Below, piece after piece: positions 8,650-18,708 of a stretch of DNA of 64,000 bases. Source of the stretch: M0108 sp044228795 (GTDB lineage: Bacteria > Pseudomonadota > Gammaproteobacteria > Chromatiales > Chromatiaceae). The notes below the pieces were generated by a model. It was not told the origin of the DNA. It saw only the letters and a program-made list of their open reading frames with translations, and did not search any database. The position numbers were made by a program, and so were the translations under genes. How positions within the stretch are numbered: position 1 is the first letter of the stretch; each line of letters opens with the position of its first letter. Location of the stretch: NCBI GenBank assembly GCA_044228795.1, contig JBGAUE010000003.1, forward strand, positions 62,001 through 126,000. Reading direction: 5' to 3'.

Positions 8650-9585
8650 CTAGACCTGAGCCCCCACGTTGTCCCCTCCCTTCTTGACCAAGGCCAGGTT
8701 GGCGGGGCTGACGCCCAAGAGGATGGCCACATTACTGGCGATGTAAATAGAGGAGAAGGTGCCCGAGATGACGCCCACGATCATGACCAGGGAGAAGCCG
8801 CGCAAGGTCTCACCACCGAAGAGATAAAGGGCCAACACGACCAGGAAGACGGTACCGGCGGTGATAACGGTGCGGGACATGGTCTCGTTGACCGACTGGT
8901 TCATGATATCCAGGGGGGTCCCCTTGCGCACCTTGCGGAAGTTCTCGCGCACCCGGTCGAAGATGACGATGGTGTCGTTGAGCGAATAGCCGATAACGGT
9001 CAGAATGGAGGCCAGGACATTGAGATCGAATTCAAGCTGAAAGACCGTGAAGACGCCGAGACAAATGATGGCGTCATGGAGGGTGGCGATGATGGCGCCC
9101 ACGGAGAAGCGCCACTCAAAGCGTAGGGCAACATAGATCAGAATGCCGATGACCGAATAGAGGACGGCCAGGCCGCCCTGATCGGCCAGTTCCTTCCCGA
9201 CCTGGGGACCGACGAACTCCACCCGCCGCATCTCCACCTTGCCACCGACGGCCGCTGCCAGGGTGTCGAAGACCTTCTGGCTCAAGGCGGCATTGTTGGT
9301 CTCACCGCTGGGGGGGATGCGCAGCAGGACATCGCGGTTGCTGCCGAAGTGCTGTACCGTGATCCCGGTCAGGCCCGAGCCTTCAAGGCTCTTACGAACC
9401 TCGGCGGTGTCGATCGGCTCCTGATAGCCTAGCTCGATGACGGTGCCACCGGTGAAGTCCAGGCCATAGTTCAGACCCTGGACCGCCAGCGAAACGAAGG
9501 TGATAAGGACGAGGACGCCGGTGAAGATCTGTGCCTTCCAGCGCTGCGCCATGTAGTCAACGGTACCAAACTTGATCTCACGCAT
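8650..9585 (-). CDS. secF: Protein translocase subunit SecF
   Basis: A 311-residue inner-membrane protein with six transmembrane segments and a periplasmic loop after the first. Diagnostic stretches are LNYGLDFTGGTVIELGY near residue 40 and GYSLNDTIVIFDRVREN near 200. SecF works with SecD and YajC to pull preproteins through SecYEG using the proton gradient. It starts 10 bp after the secD stop on the same strand, so it is co-transcribed. Confidence 0.98.
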   Translation of the reverse strand: MREIKFGTVDYMAQRWKAQIFTGVLVLITFVSLAVQGLNYGLDFTGGTVIELGYQEPIDTAEVRKSLEGSGLTGITVQHFGSNRDVLLRIPPSGETNNAALSQKVFDTLAAAVGGKVEMRRVEFVGPQVGKELADQGGLAVLYSVIGILIYVALRFEWRFSVGAIIATLHDAIICLGVFTVFQLEFDLNVLASILTVIGYSLNDTIVIFDRVRENFRKVRKGTPLDIMNQSVNETMSRTVITAGTVFLVVLALYLFGGETLRGFSLVMIVGVISGTFSSIYIASNVAILLGVSPANLALVKKGGDNVGAQV

Positions 9586-9595
9586 GATGTGTCCC

Positions 9596-11452
9596 TCAGA
9601 CGGGCAGACGCTGCAAGCGCCGACCGCCCCAGATCCAATTGATCATGGCGCGGCTGCAGGTGATGGCGGTGAACATGGAGGCGATCAGGCCTACGGTCAG
9701 GGTGACCGCAAAGCCCTTGATCGGCCCAGTGCCGAAGCTGAACAGGACCACGGCGGCGATCAGGGTCGTCACGTTACCGTCAACGATGGCCGACATAGCC
9801 TTTTCATAGCCCGCCGCGATACTGGCCTGGGGGGTATTGCCATTGCGAATCTCCTCGCGCATCCGTTCGAAGATCAGCACATTCGCATCCACCGCCATAC
9901 CGATGGTCAGCACCATGCCGGCGATGCCGGGCATGGTCAGGGTCGCCCCCAGCAGCGCCATGACGGCCACGATCAGCACCAGATTCAGCAAGAGCACCAG
10001 GTTGGCGATCACCCCGAACCAACTGTAATAGAAGGCCATGAAGGCGACGACGGCGAGGAAGCCGATGGTTATCGACATCAGGCCCTGATCGATGTTGTCC
10101 TGGCCCAGACTGGGGCCCACGGTGCGTTCCTCCACGATCTGGATGGGGGCGGCCAGGGCCCCGGCGCGCAACAGGAGGGCCAGGTTGTGGGCCTCCTCGG
10201 AATTATCCAGCCCCGTAGTTTGGAAACGGCGCCCGAAGGGCTCGCGGATGGTGGCGACGCTGATGACCTCTTCCGCCTTCTGGGTTTGCTTGACCGGCTT
10301 GCCATCCACCTGCTTGGTGGTGGTGCGGTTTTCGATGAAGACCACGGCCATGGGCTTGCCGACATTTTCCGTCGTCATGTCAAACATGCGCCGCCCACCG
10401 GGGGCATCCAGGCTCACGGTGACCATGGGCGTGCCGCTGTGGGAGTCGAAGCCGGAAGCGGCGTCGGTGATCTGATCACCGGTGACGATGACTCGGCGCT
10501 TGAGCAGGACCGGACGACCATCCCGATCATGGTAGAGTCGGCTGGCCGCTGGCACCTTGCCAGCCTCGGCATCCGCCACGCTGTGCTCGGTGTCCACCAA
10601 GCGATATTCCAGGGTCGCGGTGGCCCCCAATATCTCCTTGAGACGCCCCGGATCCTGGGCGCCGGGCAATTGCACCACGATGCGCCGATCGCCTTGGCGG
10701 GCGATATTGGGCTCCGCCACGCCCAAGGCATTGACGCGGTTGCGCAGGGTCGTGACATTCTGCTGGAGGGCGAAGTCCTGGAGCTGCTTCTGCTGAGTCG
10801 GGGTCATGGCCAGGGTGACCAGGAAGTCGCCACCCTGGTCCAGGGTGTCCATTTTCAAGTCGCGGAATTGCTTGGCGATAACCTTTTCCCCCGCGTCACG
10901 GGATGTCACGTCCGCGAACCGCACCACTACCTGACGTTGCACCCGGCTGACCGTGGTATAGCGGATCTTGGCATCGCGCAACTGGGTGCGGATATCCTCG
11001 ACATAGCGATCCAGGGCCTGGTCCACGGCGGCCTCCATGTCCACGTCGATGAGCACATAGACACCGCCCCGCAGATCCAGTCCCAGCGTCATGGGCCTGA
11101 GACCCAGGGCCTGTATCCAACGGGGCAAATCCGTGGACAGGGTGAGGGCGCTGCGGTACCGGGCGGAAAGGGTATCCTCGATAACCGCCTGTCCGCGCAA
11201 TTGATCGCCAGAGCTCGCGAAGCGCACCAGGATCTTACCCCCATCCAGGGTATCAATCCTTTTGAAGGGCGCCTTGGCATTCTCCAGGGCGGCGCGGATC
11301 TCATCGGCACTGGCGGCGGTCATCTCGGTCTTGCGTGCGGCGGAGACCTCGATCGAGGGGTCCTGGGGGAAGAAGTTCGGCAGGGCCAAAACCAGGCTTA
11401 CCAGCAGGATGCCCAGTATCAGCAGATTTTTCCAAAGGGGATAACGATTCAT
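9596..11452 (-). CDS. secD: Protein translocase subunit SecD
   Basis: A 618-residue protein of normal length for SecD. It has one N-terminal membrane helix, the conserved LGLDLRGGVYVLIDVDM, a large periplasmic domain, and five C-terminal helices including GMAVDANVLIFERMREE. It is the middle gene of yajC-secD-secF. In many gammaproteobacteria tgt lies directly upstream of yajC; here tgt is 7 kb away on the same strand. Confidence 0.98.
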   Translation of the reverse strand: MNRYPLWKNLLILGILLVSLVLALPNFFPQDPSIEVSAARKTEMTAASADEIRAALENAKAPFKRIDTLDGGKILVRFASSGDQLRGQAVIEDTLSARYRSALTLSTDLPRWIQALGLRPMTLGLDLRGGVYVLIDVDMEAAVDQALDRYVEDIRTQLRDAKIRYTTVSRVQRQVVVRFADVTSRDAGEKVIAKQFRDLKMDTLDQGGDFLVTLAMTPTQQKQLQDFALQQNVTTLRNRVNALGVAEPNIARQGDRRIVVQLPGAQDPGRLKEILGATATLEYRLVDTEHSVADAEAGKVPAASRLYHDRDGRPVLLKRRVIVTGDQITDAASGFDSHSGTPMVTVSLDAPGGRRMFDMTTENVGKPMAVVFIENRTTTKQVDGKPVKQTQKAEEVISVATIREPFGRRFQTTGLDNSEEAHNLALLLRAGALAAPIQIVEERTVGPSLGQDNIDQGLMSITIGFLAVVAFMAFYYSWFGVIANLVLLLNLVLIVAVMALLGATLTMPGIAGMVLTIGMAVDANVLIFERMREEIRNGNTPQASIAAGYEKAMSAIVDGNVTTLIAAVVLFSFGTGPIKGFAVTLTVGLIASMFTAITCSRAMINWIWGGRRLQRLPV

Positions 11453-11595
11453 GGGGATCGGTTCTCGCGGGGATCACGACGGACCCAGGGTTAGAGAGGC
11501 AGGTCCGCGGCGGGGGTCGGTTTGGCCGCTTCCGGCGTTCCTCCCAGACACCGAGCCGGCAGGCATGACCGGCCCGGCCACGGCGAGGACCAAAA

Positions 11596-11931
11596 TCACA
11601 GTTCCTTGAGGGAACCCTTGGGCAGCACGGTCTCCACGGCGGCGCGGCGCATCTTAACCTGTACCCCCTCGGCAACCTCGACCAGGGCAAAATTTTCCCC
11701 CAAGTCCAGGACACGACCGGCGATGCCGCCGGCGGTCACGATCTCGTCACCCTTGGCCAGGGCCTCGACCATTTTCTTGTGCTCCTTCTGACGCTTGACC
11801 TGAGGACGGATCATCAGGAAATAGAGGAGCACCACCAGACCAATGGGAAAGAGCAGGCTCAACAAGGGGTCGCTTTGGGCCGCGGCGCCAGCGGCCTCCT
11901 GGGCCAGGGCGTCGGAGATGAAAAAGCTCAT
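11596..11931 (-). CDS. yajC: Sec translocase accessory protein YajC
   Basis: 111 residues with one N-terminal membrane helix (about 25-45, LLFPIGLVVLLYFLMIRPQ) and a basic cytoplasmic segment RPQVKRQKEHKKMVEALAKGDEIVTAGGI, which is the YajC signature. First gene of yajC-secD-secF; GAGG lies 7 nt before the ATG. It lies 143 bp before secD with no obvious terminator between. Confidence 0.97.
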   Translation of the reverse strand: MSFFISDALAQEAAGAAAQSDPLLSLLFPIGLVVLLYFLMIRPQVKRQKEHKKMVEALAKGDEIVTAGGIAGRVLDLGENFALVEVAEGVQVKMRRAAVETVLPKGSLKEL

Positions 11932-12173
11932 GGTTAGACCTCGACTTTAGGAAGGCGTCGCCAGGCAACGCTTTGATAAAAAATTCAACAGCCATTATGC
12001 CATGGATGGTAAAGGGGGTGTCCCGAAAAAATTTTGCCGCCGCATCCCCCTTGGCCACGCCGAACAGTGGTCAGTTTCCGGGCCTAAGCCGATAATGATC
12101 GGAATCGCGGGGCCTATCCCGCGCCCGGAGCCCGTGCCGCCCTGTCTTGTCAGCCTGAAGTCAAAAGCAGCCC

Positions 12174-13175
12174 GTGAAAGCATTCCTCAGACTCTTGGCC
12201 CTGGTCATTCTGATCGCCCTCATCGCCACGGTCTGGTGGTTCTGGGGTCGGGCCGTGAAGGGTGACTCCAACCTGACGCTCTACGGCAATGTGGATATCC
12301 GCGAGGTCGAACTGGCGTTCCGGCAGCCCGGGCGCCTGGAGTCCCTGAGGTACGAGGAAGGCGCGCGGGTTCATCAGGGTGACCTGCTCGCCGAACTGGA
12401 TGCCCGCCCCTACCGGGATGCCCTGGCAGCCGCCAACGCGGATTATCGACACGCCGCGGCCGAACTTGAGAAGCTGCGTCGCGGGAATCGCCCTCAGGAG
12501 ATCCAACGCTCCGAGGCGGAGGTGGCCCTCTTCACGGCCATGGAGAAACGTCTGGCCACCGAACTCAAGCGCCAAAAGGAGCTGGCTGCCACCGCCTTCA
12601 CCAGTCAGCAGGAGCTGGACAAGGTCCGCGCCGATTACGATGAGGCGGTCGCCGGCCTTAACATGGCCCAACAGACGCAATCCCTCCAGCGGGAGGGAGC
12701 CCGCGTCGAGGACATCAGCGCCGCCGAGGCCAGCCTCGCCGCCGCCGCCGCCGCGCGGGATCAGGCTCAGACCGCCCTGGACGACACCCGTCTGATCGCC
12801 CCAGCGGACGGCATCATCATGAGCCGGGTCCTGGAGCCGGGCAGCATGGTGACCAGCCAGACGCCGGTCTACACCCTCGCCCTGCCCGATCCCGTTTATG
12901 TGCGCGCCTATGCGGCGGAGCCCCAACTGGGGCAGATGGCACCCGGTACCCCGGTGCGCGTGACCACCGACAGCTCCAGCCAGGTGTACGCGGGTCACAT
13001 CGGCTTCGTCTCACCCAAGGCCGAATTCACGCCGAAATCGGTGGAAACCACCGCCCTGAGGACGGATCTGGTCTATCGACTGCGGATCATCATCCCCAAG
13101 ACCGACGAGGGGCTGCGCCAAGGCATGCCGGTGACGATTCAGGTGCTTGCGGCGGGCCATCCCGGGAGCCCGTGA
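12174..13175 (+). CDS. ybhG: HlyD-family membrane fusion protein, YbhG-like
   Basis: A 333-residue periplasmic adaptor, the same size as E. coli YbhG. It has an N-terminal anchor (about 3-25), a first barrel/lipoyl half (NVDIREVELAFRQPGRL, VHQGDLLAELD), a long helical hairpin (about 75-200) and the second lipoyl half (LIAPADGIIMSRVLEPGSMV). The GTG start gives the expected N-terminus; no better start is in frame, and the Shine-Dalgarno is weak. It is the first gene of ybhG-ybhF-ybhS-ybhR, an ABC-2 multidrug-type efflux system. Confidence 0.9.
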   Translation: MKAFLRLLALVILIALIATVWWFWGRAVKGDSNLTLYGNVDIREVELAFRQPGRLESLRYEEGARVHQGDLLAELDARPYRDALAAANADYRHAAAELEKLRRGNRPQEIQRSEAEVALFTAMEKRLATELKRQKELAATAFTSQQELDKVRADYDEAVAGLNMAQQTQSLQREGARVEDISAAEASLAAAAAARDQAQTALDDTRLIAPADGIIMSRVLEPGSMVTSQTPVYTLALPDPVYVRAYAAEPQLGQMAPGTPVRVTTDSSSQVYAGHIGFVSPKAEFTPKSVETTALRTDLVYRLRIIIPKTDEGLRQGMPVTIQVLAAGHPGSP

Positions 13176-13177
13176 CC

Positions 13178-14935
13178 ATGATGACGGGGTCCCCGGCGGC
13201 CCCGGTGCTGCTGGAGGGGGTCACCAAACAATTTGGCGCAACCCCGGCCCTCAAGGGGCTGTCCACCGCCATCCAGGCCGGGCGCCTGACGGGTCTCGTA
13301 GGTCCCGATGGGGCCGGCAAGACTACCCTGATCCGCCTGATGGCGGGCCTGATGGCGCCCTCTTCGGGACGGATCAGCATCCTGGGACTGGATACCCGGC
13401 GCGATGCCGCGGACCTCGCCGAGGTCGTCGGCTATATGCCCCAGCGCTTTGGGCTCTACGAAGACCTGTCGGTAATGGAAAATCTGCGTCTCTACGCCGC
13501 CCTCCGCGGCGTGGACGCCAACCACCGCGACCAGGCCCTCGACCCCCTCCTGACCTTTACCCGGCTGGGTCCCTTCACCCGGCGGTTGGCCGGGAACCTC
13601 TCGGGCGGCATGAAACAAAAGCTGGGGCTGGCCTGCGCCTTGCTGGGCACGCCCAAGGTCCTGCTGCTGGACGAACCCAGCGTCGGCGTGGACCCCGTGA
13701 GCCGCCAAGACCTGTGGGCCATGGTCGCGGCCCTGACGGCCAAGGGCCTGGTGGTCGTCTGGGCCACCGCCTACCTGGACGAGGCCGAGCGTTGCGAGTC
13801 GGTGCTGCTGCTCAACGAGGGTGAACTGCGCTTTGCCGGCCCCCCCGCCGCCCTCACGGGGCGCATCGCGGATCGCTGCTGGCGGCTGAGCGGGGCCCTG
13901 GGTGACCGCCGCGCCCTGCTCCAGCAGGCACTGGACCTGCCCTCCGTCGGTGATGGGGTGATTCAGGGCGAGGAGGTCCGCCTCGTCCTGCGGGAGCACC
14001 AGACCCCCGCCGCCATCGAGGCGCTGGCCAAGGCCGCGGGCGCCAGACTGGAGGTCGTAGCACCCCGCTTCGAGGATGCCTTTGTCGATCTGCTGGGGGG
14101 CGGACCCGGCGGGACTTCTGCTCTGGCAGAACGCATGCCGGCCCAGGACCTGGGGCTGGACTTCGTGGTCGAGTGCCGCCATCTGACCAAGCGCTTTGGC
14201 GCCTTCGTGGCCACGGACGATGTGACCTTCCAGGTCCGGCCCGGCGAAATTTTCGGCCTGCTCGGGCCCAATGGGGCCGGCAAATCCACCACCTTCAAGA
14301 TGCTCTGCGGTCTGCTCAAGCCCAGCTCAGGTGATGCCCGGGTGGCGGGGCTCGACTTGCGGCATGCCGGCGGCCAGGCCAAGGGGCGCCTGGGCTACAT
14401 GGCTCAGAAATTCTCCCTCTATGGGCTGCTCTCCGTGCGGCAGAACCTGGCGTTTTACGCCGGCGTCCAGGGTCTGGAGGGCCCGCTGAAACGGGAGCGC
14501 ATTGCCGAGATGGTGGCGACTTTCCAACTCTCGTCCTTCCTCGACCGGGCCCCGGAGGAACTGCCCCTGGGTTACAAACAGCGGCTGGCCCTGGCCTGTG
14601 CCCTCATGCACCGCCCGCCCGTGCTCTTCCTCGACGAGCCCACCTCGGGGGTCGATCCCCTCACCCGCCGTGAATTCTGGACTCACATCAACGGCCTGGT
14701 GCGTAAGGGCGTGACGGTGATGGTGACCACCCACTTCATGGACGAGGCCGAGTACTGTGACCGGATCGCCCTCATGGTCCAGGCGCGGGTCATAGCCCTC
14801 GACACCCCCGACGCCCTCAAGGCCAGGGTGGCCTTGCACCCGGGCGAAGAGCCGACCATGGAACAGACCTTCATTCGCCTCATCGAGCGGAGCAACGCAA
14901 CCCTGGCGGTGGACCAGCACCTGGGGGCGGTATGA
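13178..14935 (+). CDS. ybhF: Tandem ABC ATPase of an ABC-2 efflux system, YbhF-like
   Basis: About 585 residues with two complete ATPase domains in one chain. The first has Walker A GPDGAGKTT and signature LSGGMKQK with LLLDEPSVGVDP. The second has Walker A GPNGAGKST, a degenerate signature (PLGYKQR) and FLDEPTSGVDP. This fused layout is typical of YbhF. Start options are GTG 13172, ATG 13178 and ATG 13181; ATG 13178 has GGGAG 9 nt upstream. It overlaps the next gene by ATGA and powers the two permeases that follow. Confidence 0.92.
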   Translation: MMTGSPAAPVLLEGVTKQFGATPALKGLSTAIQAGRLTGLVGPDGAGKTTLIRLMAGLMAPSSGRISILGLDTRRDAADLAEVVGYMPQRFGLYEDLSVMENLRLYAALRGVDANHRDQALDPLLTFTRLGPFTRRLAGNLSGGMKQKLGLACALLGTPKVLLLDEPSVGVDPVSRQDLWAMVAALTAKGLVVVWATAYLDEAERCESVLLLNEGELRFAGPPAALTGRIADRCWRLSGALGDRRALLQQALDLPSVGDGVIQGEEVRLVLREHQTPAAIEALAKAAGARLEVVAPRFEDAFVDLLGGGPGGTSALAERMPAQDLGLDFVVECRHLTKRFGAFVATDDVTFQVRPGEIFGLLGPNGAGKSTTFKMLCGLLKPSSGDARVAGLDLRHAGGQAKGRLGYMAQKFSLYGLLSVRQNLAFYAGVQGLEGPLKRERIAEMVATFQLSSFLDRAPEELPLGYKQRLALACALMHRPPVLFLDEPTSGVDPLTRREFWTHINGLVRKGVTVMVTTHFMDEAEYCDRIALMVQARVIALDTPDALKARVALHPGEEPTMEQTFIRLIERSNATLAVDQHLGAV

Positions 14936-16074
14936 GCAAACCCAGCGCCCCGTCCTCCCGAGGCTTGTCCGGAAGACGCCTCCTGGCCTTGGTGCGCAAG
15001 GAGGGGCTGCAGGTGATCCGCGACCCCTCCGCCATTCTGATCGCCTTCGTCCTCCCCGTGATCCTGTTATTTCTCTTTGCTTACGCGGTCTCCCTGGACA
15101 TCCGCCAGGTGCCCATCGGTGTGGTGTTGGAGTCAGAAGATCCCAGCGCCCAATCCCTGGCCGCGGCCTTTTCAGGAACCCGCTACTTTCAGGTGACGCC
15201 GGCGCGCGATCGGCGCACGGTGGCCAATGCGTTGGCGGCGGGTCACCTGAAGGGCTTCGTGGTGATTCCCGGGGACTTTGCGCACCGCCTCGCCGAGCCA
15301 CTGGCGGGGCCCCTGGTGGAGATCCTCACCGATGGTTCCCAGCCCAATAACGCCGGTTTTGTCGCCCACTATGCCCAGGGAGTGGTGCTGGGGTGGACCC
15401 AGGCCCAGGGTCTGGCACCCGCCCCCCGGGTGGATCTGCGGCCCCGCTTCTGGTTTAACCCGGAGATCGAGAGCCGCCGCTTCCTGGTGCCCGGCGCCAT
15501 CGCCATCATCATGACCATGATCGGCACCCTCCTGACCGCCTTGCTCCTGGCCCGGGAATGGGAACGGGGGACCCTGGAGGCCCTCTTTTCCACCCCGGCG
15601 CGGGTGGCCGAGATCCTCCTCGGCAAGCTGTTGCCCTATTTCGGTTTGGGCCTACTGGCCACCCTGGGTGCGTCGGCCCTCGCCATCCATGTTTTCGGCC
15701 TGCCCCTCCAGGGTTCCTGGGGGACCCTGCTCCTGGTGTCCGCGGTCTTCCTGGTACCGGCCCTGGGTCAGGGACTGGTGATCTCGGCGATCGCCAAGAA
15801 CCAGTTCATCGCCGCCCAGATCGCCCTTTTCACGGGCTTTCTGCCGGCCTTTCTGCTCTCGGGGTTTCTGTTCGAGATCGACTCCATGCCCCTCCCGATC
15901 CGGACCGTCAGCCTGGTGGTGCCCGCCCGTTACTTCATTGCCTCCTTGCAGACGGTCTTTCTGGCGGGGGACACCTGGCCAGTACTGGTGCCCAACATGG
16001 CGGCCATGCTGGCGATTGGCGGGGTATTTTTCGCGCTGGCGCGGCTCAAGACCCGCAAGAGCCTGGACCCCTGA
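14932..16074 (+). CDS. ybhS: ABC-2 permease, YbhS-like
   Basis: A 380-residue ABC-2 type permease: one N-terminal helix (about 30-50, AILIAFVLPVILLFLFAYAV), a large extracytoplasmic domain (about 55-180) and five or so C-terminal helices with the family stretch EWERGTLEALFSTPARVAEILLGK. It starts inside the ybhF stop (ATGA). It should pair with the next gene to form the channel. Confidence 0.9.
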   Translation: MSKPSAPSSRGLSGRRLLALVRKEGLQVIRDPSAILIAFVLPVILLFLFAYAVSLDIRQVPIGVVLESEDPSAQSLAAAFSGTRYFQVTPARDRRTVANALAAGHLKGFVVIPGDFAHRLAEPLAGPLVEILTDGSQPNNAGFVAHYAQGVVLGWTQAQGLAPAPRVDLRPRFWFNPEIESRRFLVPGAIAIIMTMIGTLLTALLLAREWERGTLEALFSTPARVAEILLGKLLPYFGLGLLATLGASALAIHVFGLPLQGSWGTLLLVSAVFLVPALGQGLVISAIAKNQFIAAQIALFTGFLPAFLLSGFLFEIDSMPLPIRTVSLVVPARYFIASLQTVFLAGDTWPVLVPNMAAMLAIGGVFFALARLKTRKSLDP

Positions 16075-16090
16075 AGGCGAGCCATTGCCG

Positions 16091-17203
16091 ATGAACCTGA
16101 TACCGCCCCGCCTGCGCGCCCAGATCATCAAGGAACTGCTGAGCATTCTGCGTGACCCGCGCGCCCGCTTCATCCTGGTCGGCCCGCCCCTGCTCCAACT
16201 GCTGGTCTTCTCTTTCGCCGCTACCCTGGAGGTGAGCAACGCGACCCTCGCTGTTTACGACCGGGATGGCGGCCGCTGGGCCCAGGAACTGGTGGCGAGC
16301 CTGGGAGCAGCCAGTTTCGTGGGCACCCTGCACCAGGTGAACAGCCGGCAAGCCCTCCACGCCGCCATCGAGCGGCGCGAGGCAATCCTGGCGCTGGAGA
16401 TTCCGGATACCTTCTCGCGCCAGGTGACGGCCGGGGTGCCGGCCTCCCTGCAGGTCATCGTCGATGGCCGGCGAGCCAACTCCGGCCAGATAGCACTGAG
16501 CTATGTCGAGGAGGTGGCGTCTCATCTCGGGGCGGCCTTGACACCCGCCATACACCAGCCGCCCGATCGGATCAGCATCCGGCACGAGTTCAACCCCAAT
16601 CTCATCTACCGGTGGTTCGTGGTCCCCAGCCTGGTGGGTATCCTGGTGATGGTCGTCTCGCTCACCGTCACCGCCCTGTCCATTGCCCGCGAGCGGGAGT
16701 TGGGGACCTTCGATCAACTGCTGGTGTCGCCCACCACCTCCACCGAGATCATTCTGGCCAAGACGGTGCCCGCCCTGCTGATCGGAGGGACCCTGGGCAT
16801 GATCATGGTTGCGGCGGGCATCTGGGGTTTTCGCATCCCCTGCCATGGCTCGCTGCTAGCGCTCTCCGCCGCCATCCTCCTGTTCATTCTCTCCATCGTG
16901 GGGCTGGGGTTGATGATCTCCGCCATCAGCGCAACCCAACAACAGGCCATCCTGGGCGCCTTCGCCATCCTGGTGCCCATGATCCTGATGTCCGGCTTTG
17001 CCACCCCGGTGGAGAATATGCCGGTGGCGCTGCAATGGCTGGCGGAGGGCATCCCCCTCAAACACTTCCTGATCATAGTCCAGGGGACCTTCCTCAAAGG
17101 CATGCCCCCGGGAGAGGTCTGGAGTCATGCCTGGCCCCTGGTCATCATCGCCCTGGTCACCCTGGGGCTCGCTACCCTCCTGGTGCGCAGTCGGCTGCAA
17201 TAA
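16091..17203 (+). CDS. ybhR: ABC-2 permease, YbhR-like
   Basis: A 370-residue ABC-2 permease with the same plan as the preceding gene: helix near 30-45, extracytoplasmic domain, then helices from about 180 onward with RERELGTFDQLLVSPTTSTEIILAK. The ATG at 16091 (MNLIPPRLRAQ) starts where the family starts; a longer open frame from 15938 would overlap ybhS by 137 bp and is not credible. Last gene of the operon; no clear terminator follows. Confidence 0.9.
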   Translation: MNLIPPRLRAQIIKELLSILRDPRARFILVGPPLLQLLVFSFAATLEVSNATLAVYDRDGGRWAQELVASLGAASFVGTLHQVNSRQALHAAIERREAILALEIPDTFSRQVTAGVPASLQVIVDGRRANSGQIALSYVEEVASHLGAALTPAIHQPPDRISIRHEFNPNLIYRWFVVPSLVGILVMVVSLTVTALSIARERELGTFDQLLVSPTTSTEIILAKTVPALLIGGTLGMIMVAAGIWGFRIPCHGSLLALSAAILLFILSIVGLGLMISAISATQQQAILGAFAILVPMILMSGFATPVENMPVALQWLAEGIPLKHFLIIVQGTFLKGMPPGEVWSHAWPLVIIALVTLGLATLLVRSRLQ

Positions 17204-17427
17204 CGGCAACAGGGTAGCCAGCCCCAGGGTGACCAGGGCGTCGCACCTCCGCGCGGGCGTTTCCTCACTTGCCGTGAACCGAAGCTGGCCACGGATACCG
17301 TCCTCTTGGAAGGGCTGAACCCTATCCTTTAAGAGGTATGTTCGCCGGACCAGATGGCAGTTAGATCCGGGCGCCTGTGCGGCCGTGCTTGCTCAACAAA
17401 GTACCATGCGGCGGGAGACCAGCATCC

Positions 17428-18708
17428 ATGACCCTATCGCGTATCCAAAGGAGGCTATTCATCCTGGGCATGGTTTTCATTGTAGCTTTTGCAGGCCTGG
17501 TCCAGCTTATTCACCGTAAGGCCGACGACTATGCCGTTAATGAGGCCAAAAAGCAGGCTCTGAACGCCTTACTCGTGCACCGGGCGATCCACGCCTACGT
17601 CACCAAAACTCAGCGGCCCGAGATTTACCGGCTTAAGGATGAGCAGAAGCTGTATCGCGACTACTTCGCACCCCAGACCATGTCCTTCACCTATATCTCC
17701 GGCAGCATCAAGGACCTTCTCAACGATCAACGCCAGCAACACGGCATGGAGCCGATCTATTTCAAGCTGGCCAGTGAAAACCCACGCAATCCGATCAATC
17801 AAGCCGATGTCTTTGAGACCGCCCTGCTCCGACGGATGAACCGGGAGAATTTGACCGAGTATCAAGAGGTGGTCCAGGTGCAGGGACAAGAGGTTCTCTA
17901 CCTTGCCGTGCCGATCGAGCGCTCGACGCCTGGCTGCATGAAATGCCATGGCGACCCCAAGGATGCCCCCCAGGAATTGATTGCCATGTATGGCGACAAG
18001 GCCGGCTTCTTCGAGAACCCCGACGACATCCGGGCCCTGATTTCGATACGGGTTCCCCTGGCCGGGGTGCTCGCCAGCGCCGACCAGATGGCCAACTTCA
18101 TCATTCTGGTCACCTTGGCCGTACTCTCGGGGATTTATGCCCTGATCGCCGTTTTCTCTCTGCGCCTGGAAGCCCAGCAGCAACAAATCGTCCGGCAAAA
18201 CATCGAATTGTCGCGGCTATCCGTCACCGATAGCCTCACCGGAACCCTTAACCGCCTGGGCGCTATGGACCGCCTGGGAGAGCTCGCCAGCCTGGCCGCA
18301 CGCCATAGGTATCCCTTTGCCATCATGATGTTCGATCTGGATCATTTCAAAAATGTCAACGACCAGTATGGCCATGCCGCCGGCGACGAGGTACTGAAAG
18401 TCTTCACCGACATCGTGCGCACCCATATCCGGACCTCGGATCTCCTGTGTCGCTGGGGTGGTGAGGAGTTTTTATTGGTGTGCCCGCACCTTGACCAGGA
18501 CAATGTCCACAATCTCGCCGAGAAACTGCGCCAGGCCGTGGAAAAGGCCTCATTCCTCGCGGACATCCCCTTGACAACCAGCATCGGCATTGCCGAGTTC
18601 AAGCCGGGCGAGTCGGTAATGCGCTTGATCGAACGTGCCGACCAGGCGCTCTATTCCGCCAAGGAGGCAGGCCGCAACCGCGTTGCCAGTGCGGCAGACC
18701 CCGTTTAA
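17428..18708 (+). CDS. Diguanylate cyclase with a periplasmic haem-type (DUF3365/Tll0287-like) sensor
   Basis: A 426-residue protein. A first helix (about 8-25), a periplasmic domain with one c-type haem motif CMKCH (residues 170-174), a second helix (about 210-235), a short coiled linker, then a GGDEF domain with GGEEF at 344-348. The RxxD product-inhibition site (RTSD, 335-338) lies exactly five residues upstream, so feedback by c-di-GMP is likely. The ATG at 17428 is preferred (GGGAGA upstream) over 17377. The sensor domain is of the type that senses redox or gas through haem; that ligand is inferred. Its stop overlaps the stop of convergent tgt. Confidence 0.88.
   Translation: MTLSRIQRRLFILGMVFIVAFAGLVQLIHRKADDYAVNEAKKQALNALLVHRAIHAYVTKTQRPEIYRLKDEQKLYRDYFAPQTMSFTYISGSIKDLLNDQRQQHGMEPIYFKLASENPRNPINQADVFETALLRRMNRENLTEYQEVVQVQGQEVLYLAVPIERSTPGCMKCHGDPKDAPQELIAMYGDKAGFFENPDDIRALISIRVPLAGVLASADQMANFIILVTLAVLSGIYALIAVFSLRLEAQQQQIVRQNIELSRLSVTDSLTGTLNRLGAMDRLGELASLAARHRYPFAIMMFDLDHFKNVNDQYGHAAGDEVLKVFTDIVRTHIRTSDLLCRWGGEEFLLVCPHLDQDNVHNLAEKLRQAVEKASFLADIPLTTSIGIAEFKPGESVMRLIERADQALYSAKEAGRNRVASAADPV

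Noticed and set aside
9572..11494. A 640-codon plus-strand frame antisense to secD
   Set aside because: His/Gly/Gln-rich translation with no recognisable domain; the opposite strand is a complete secD.
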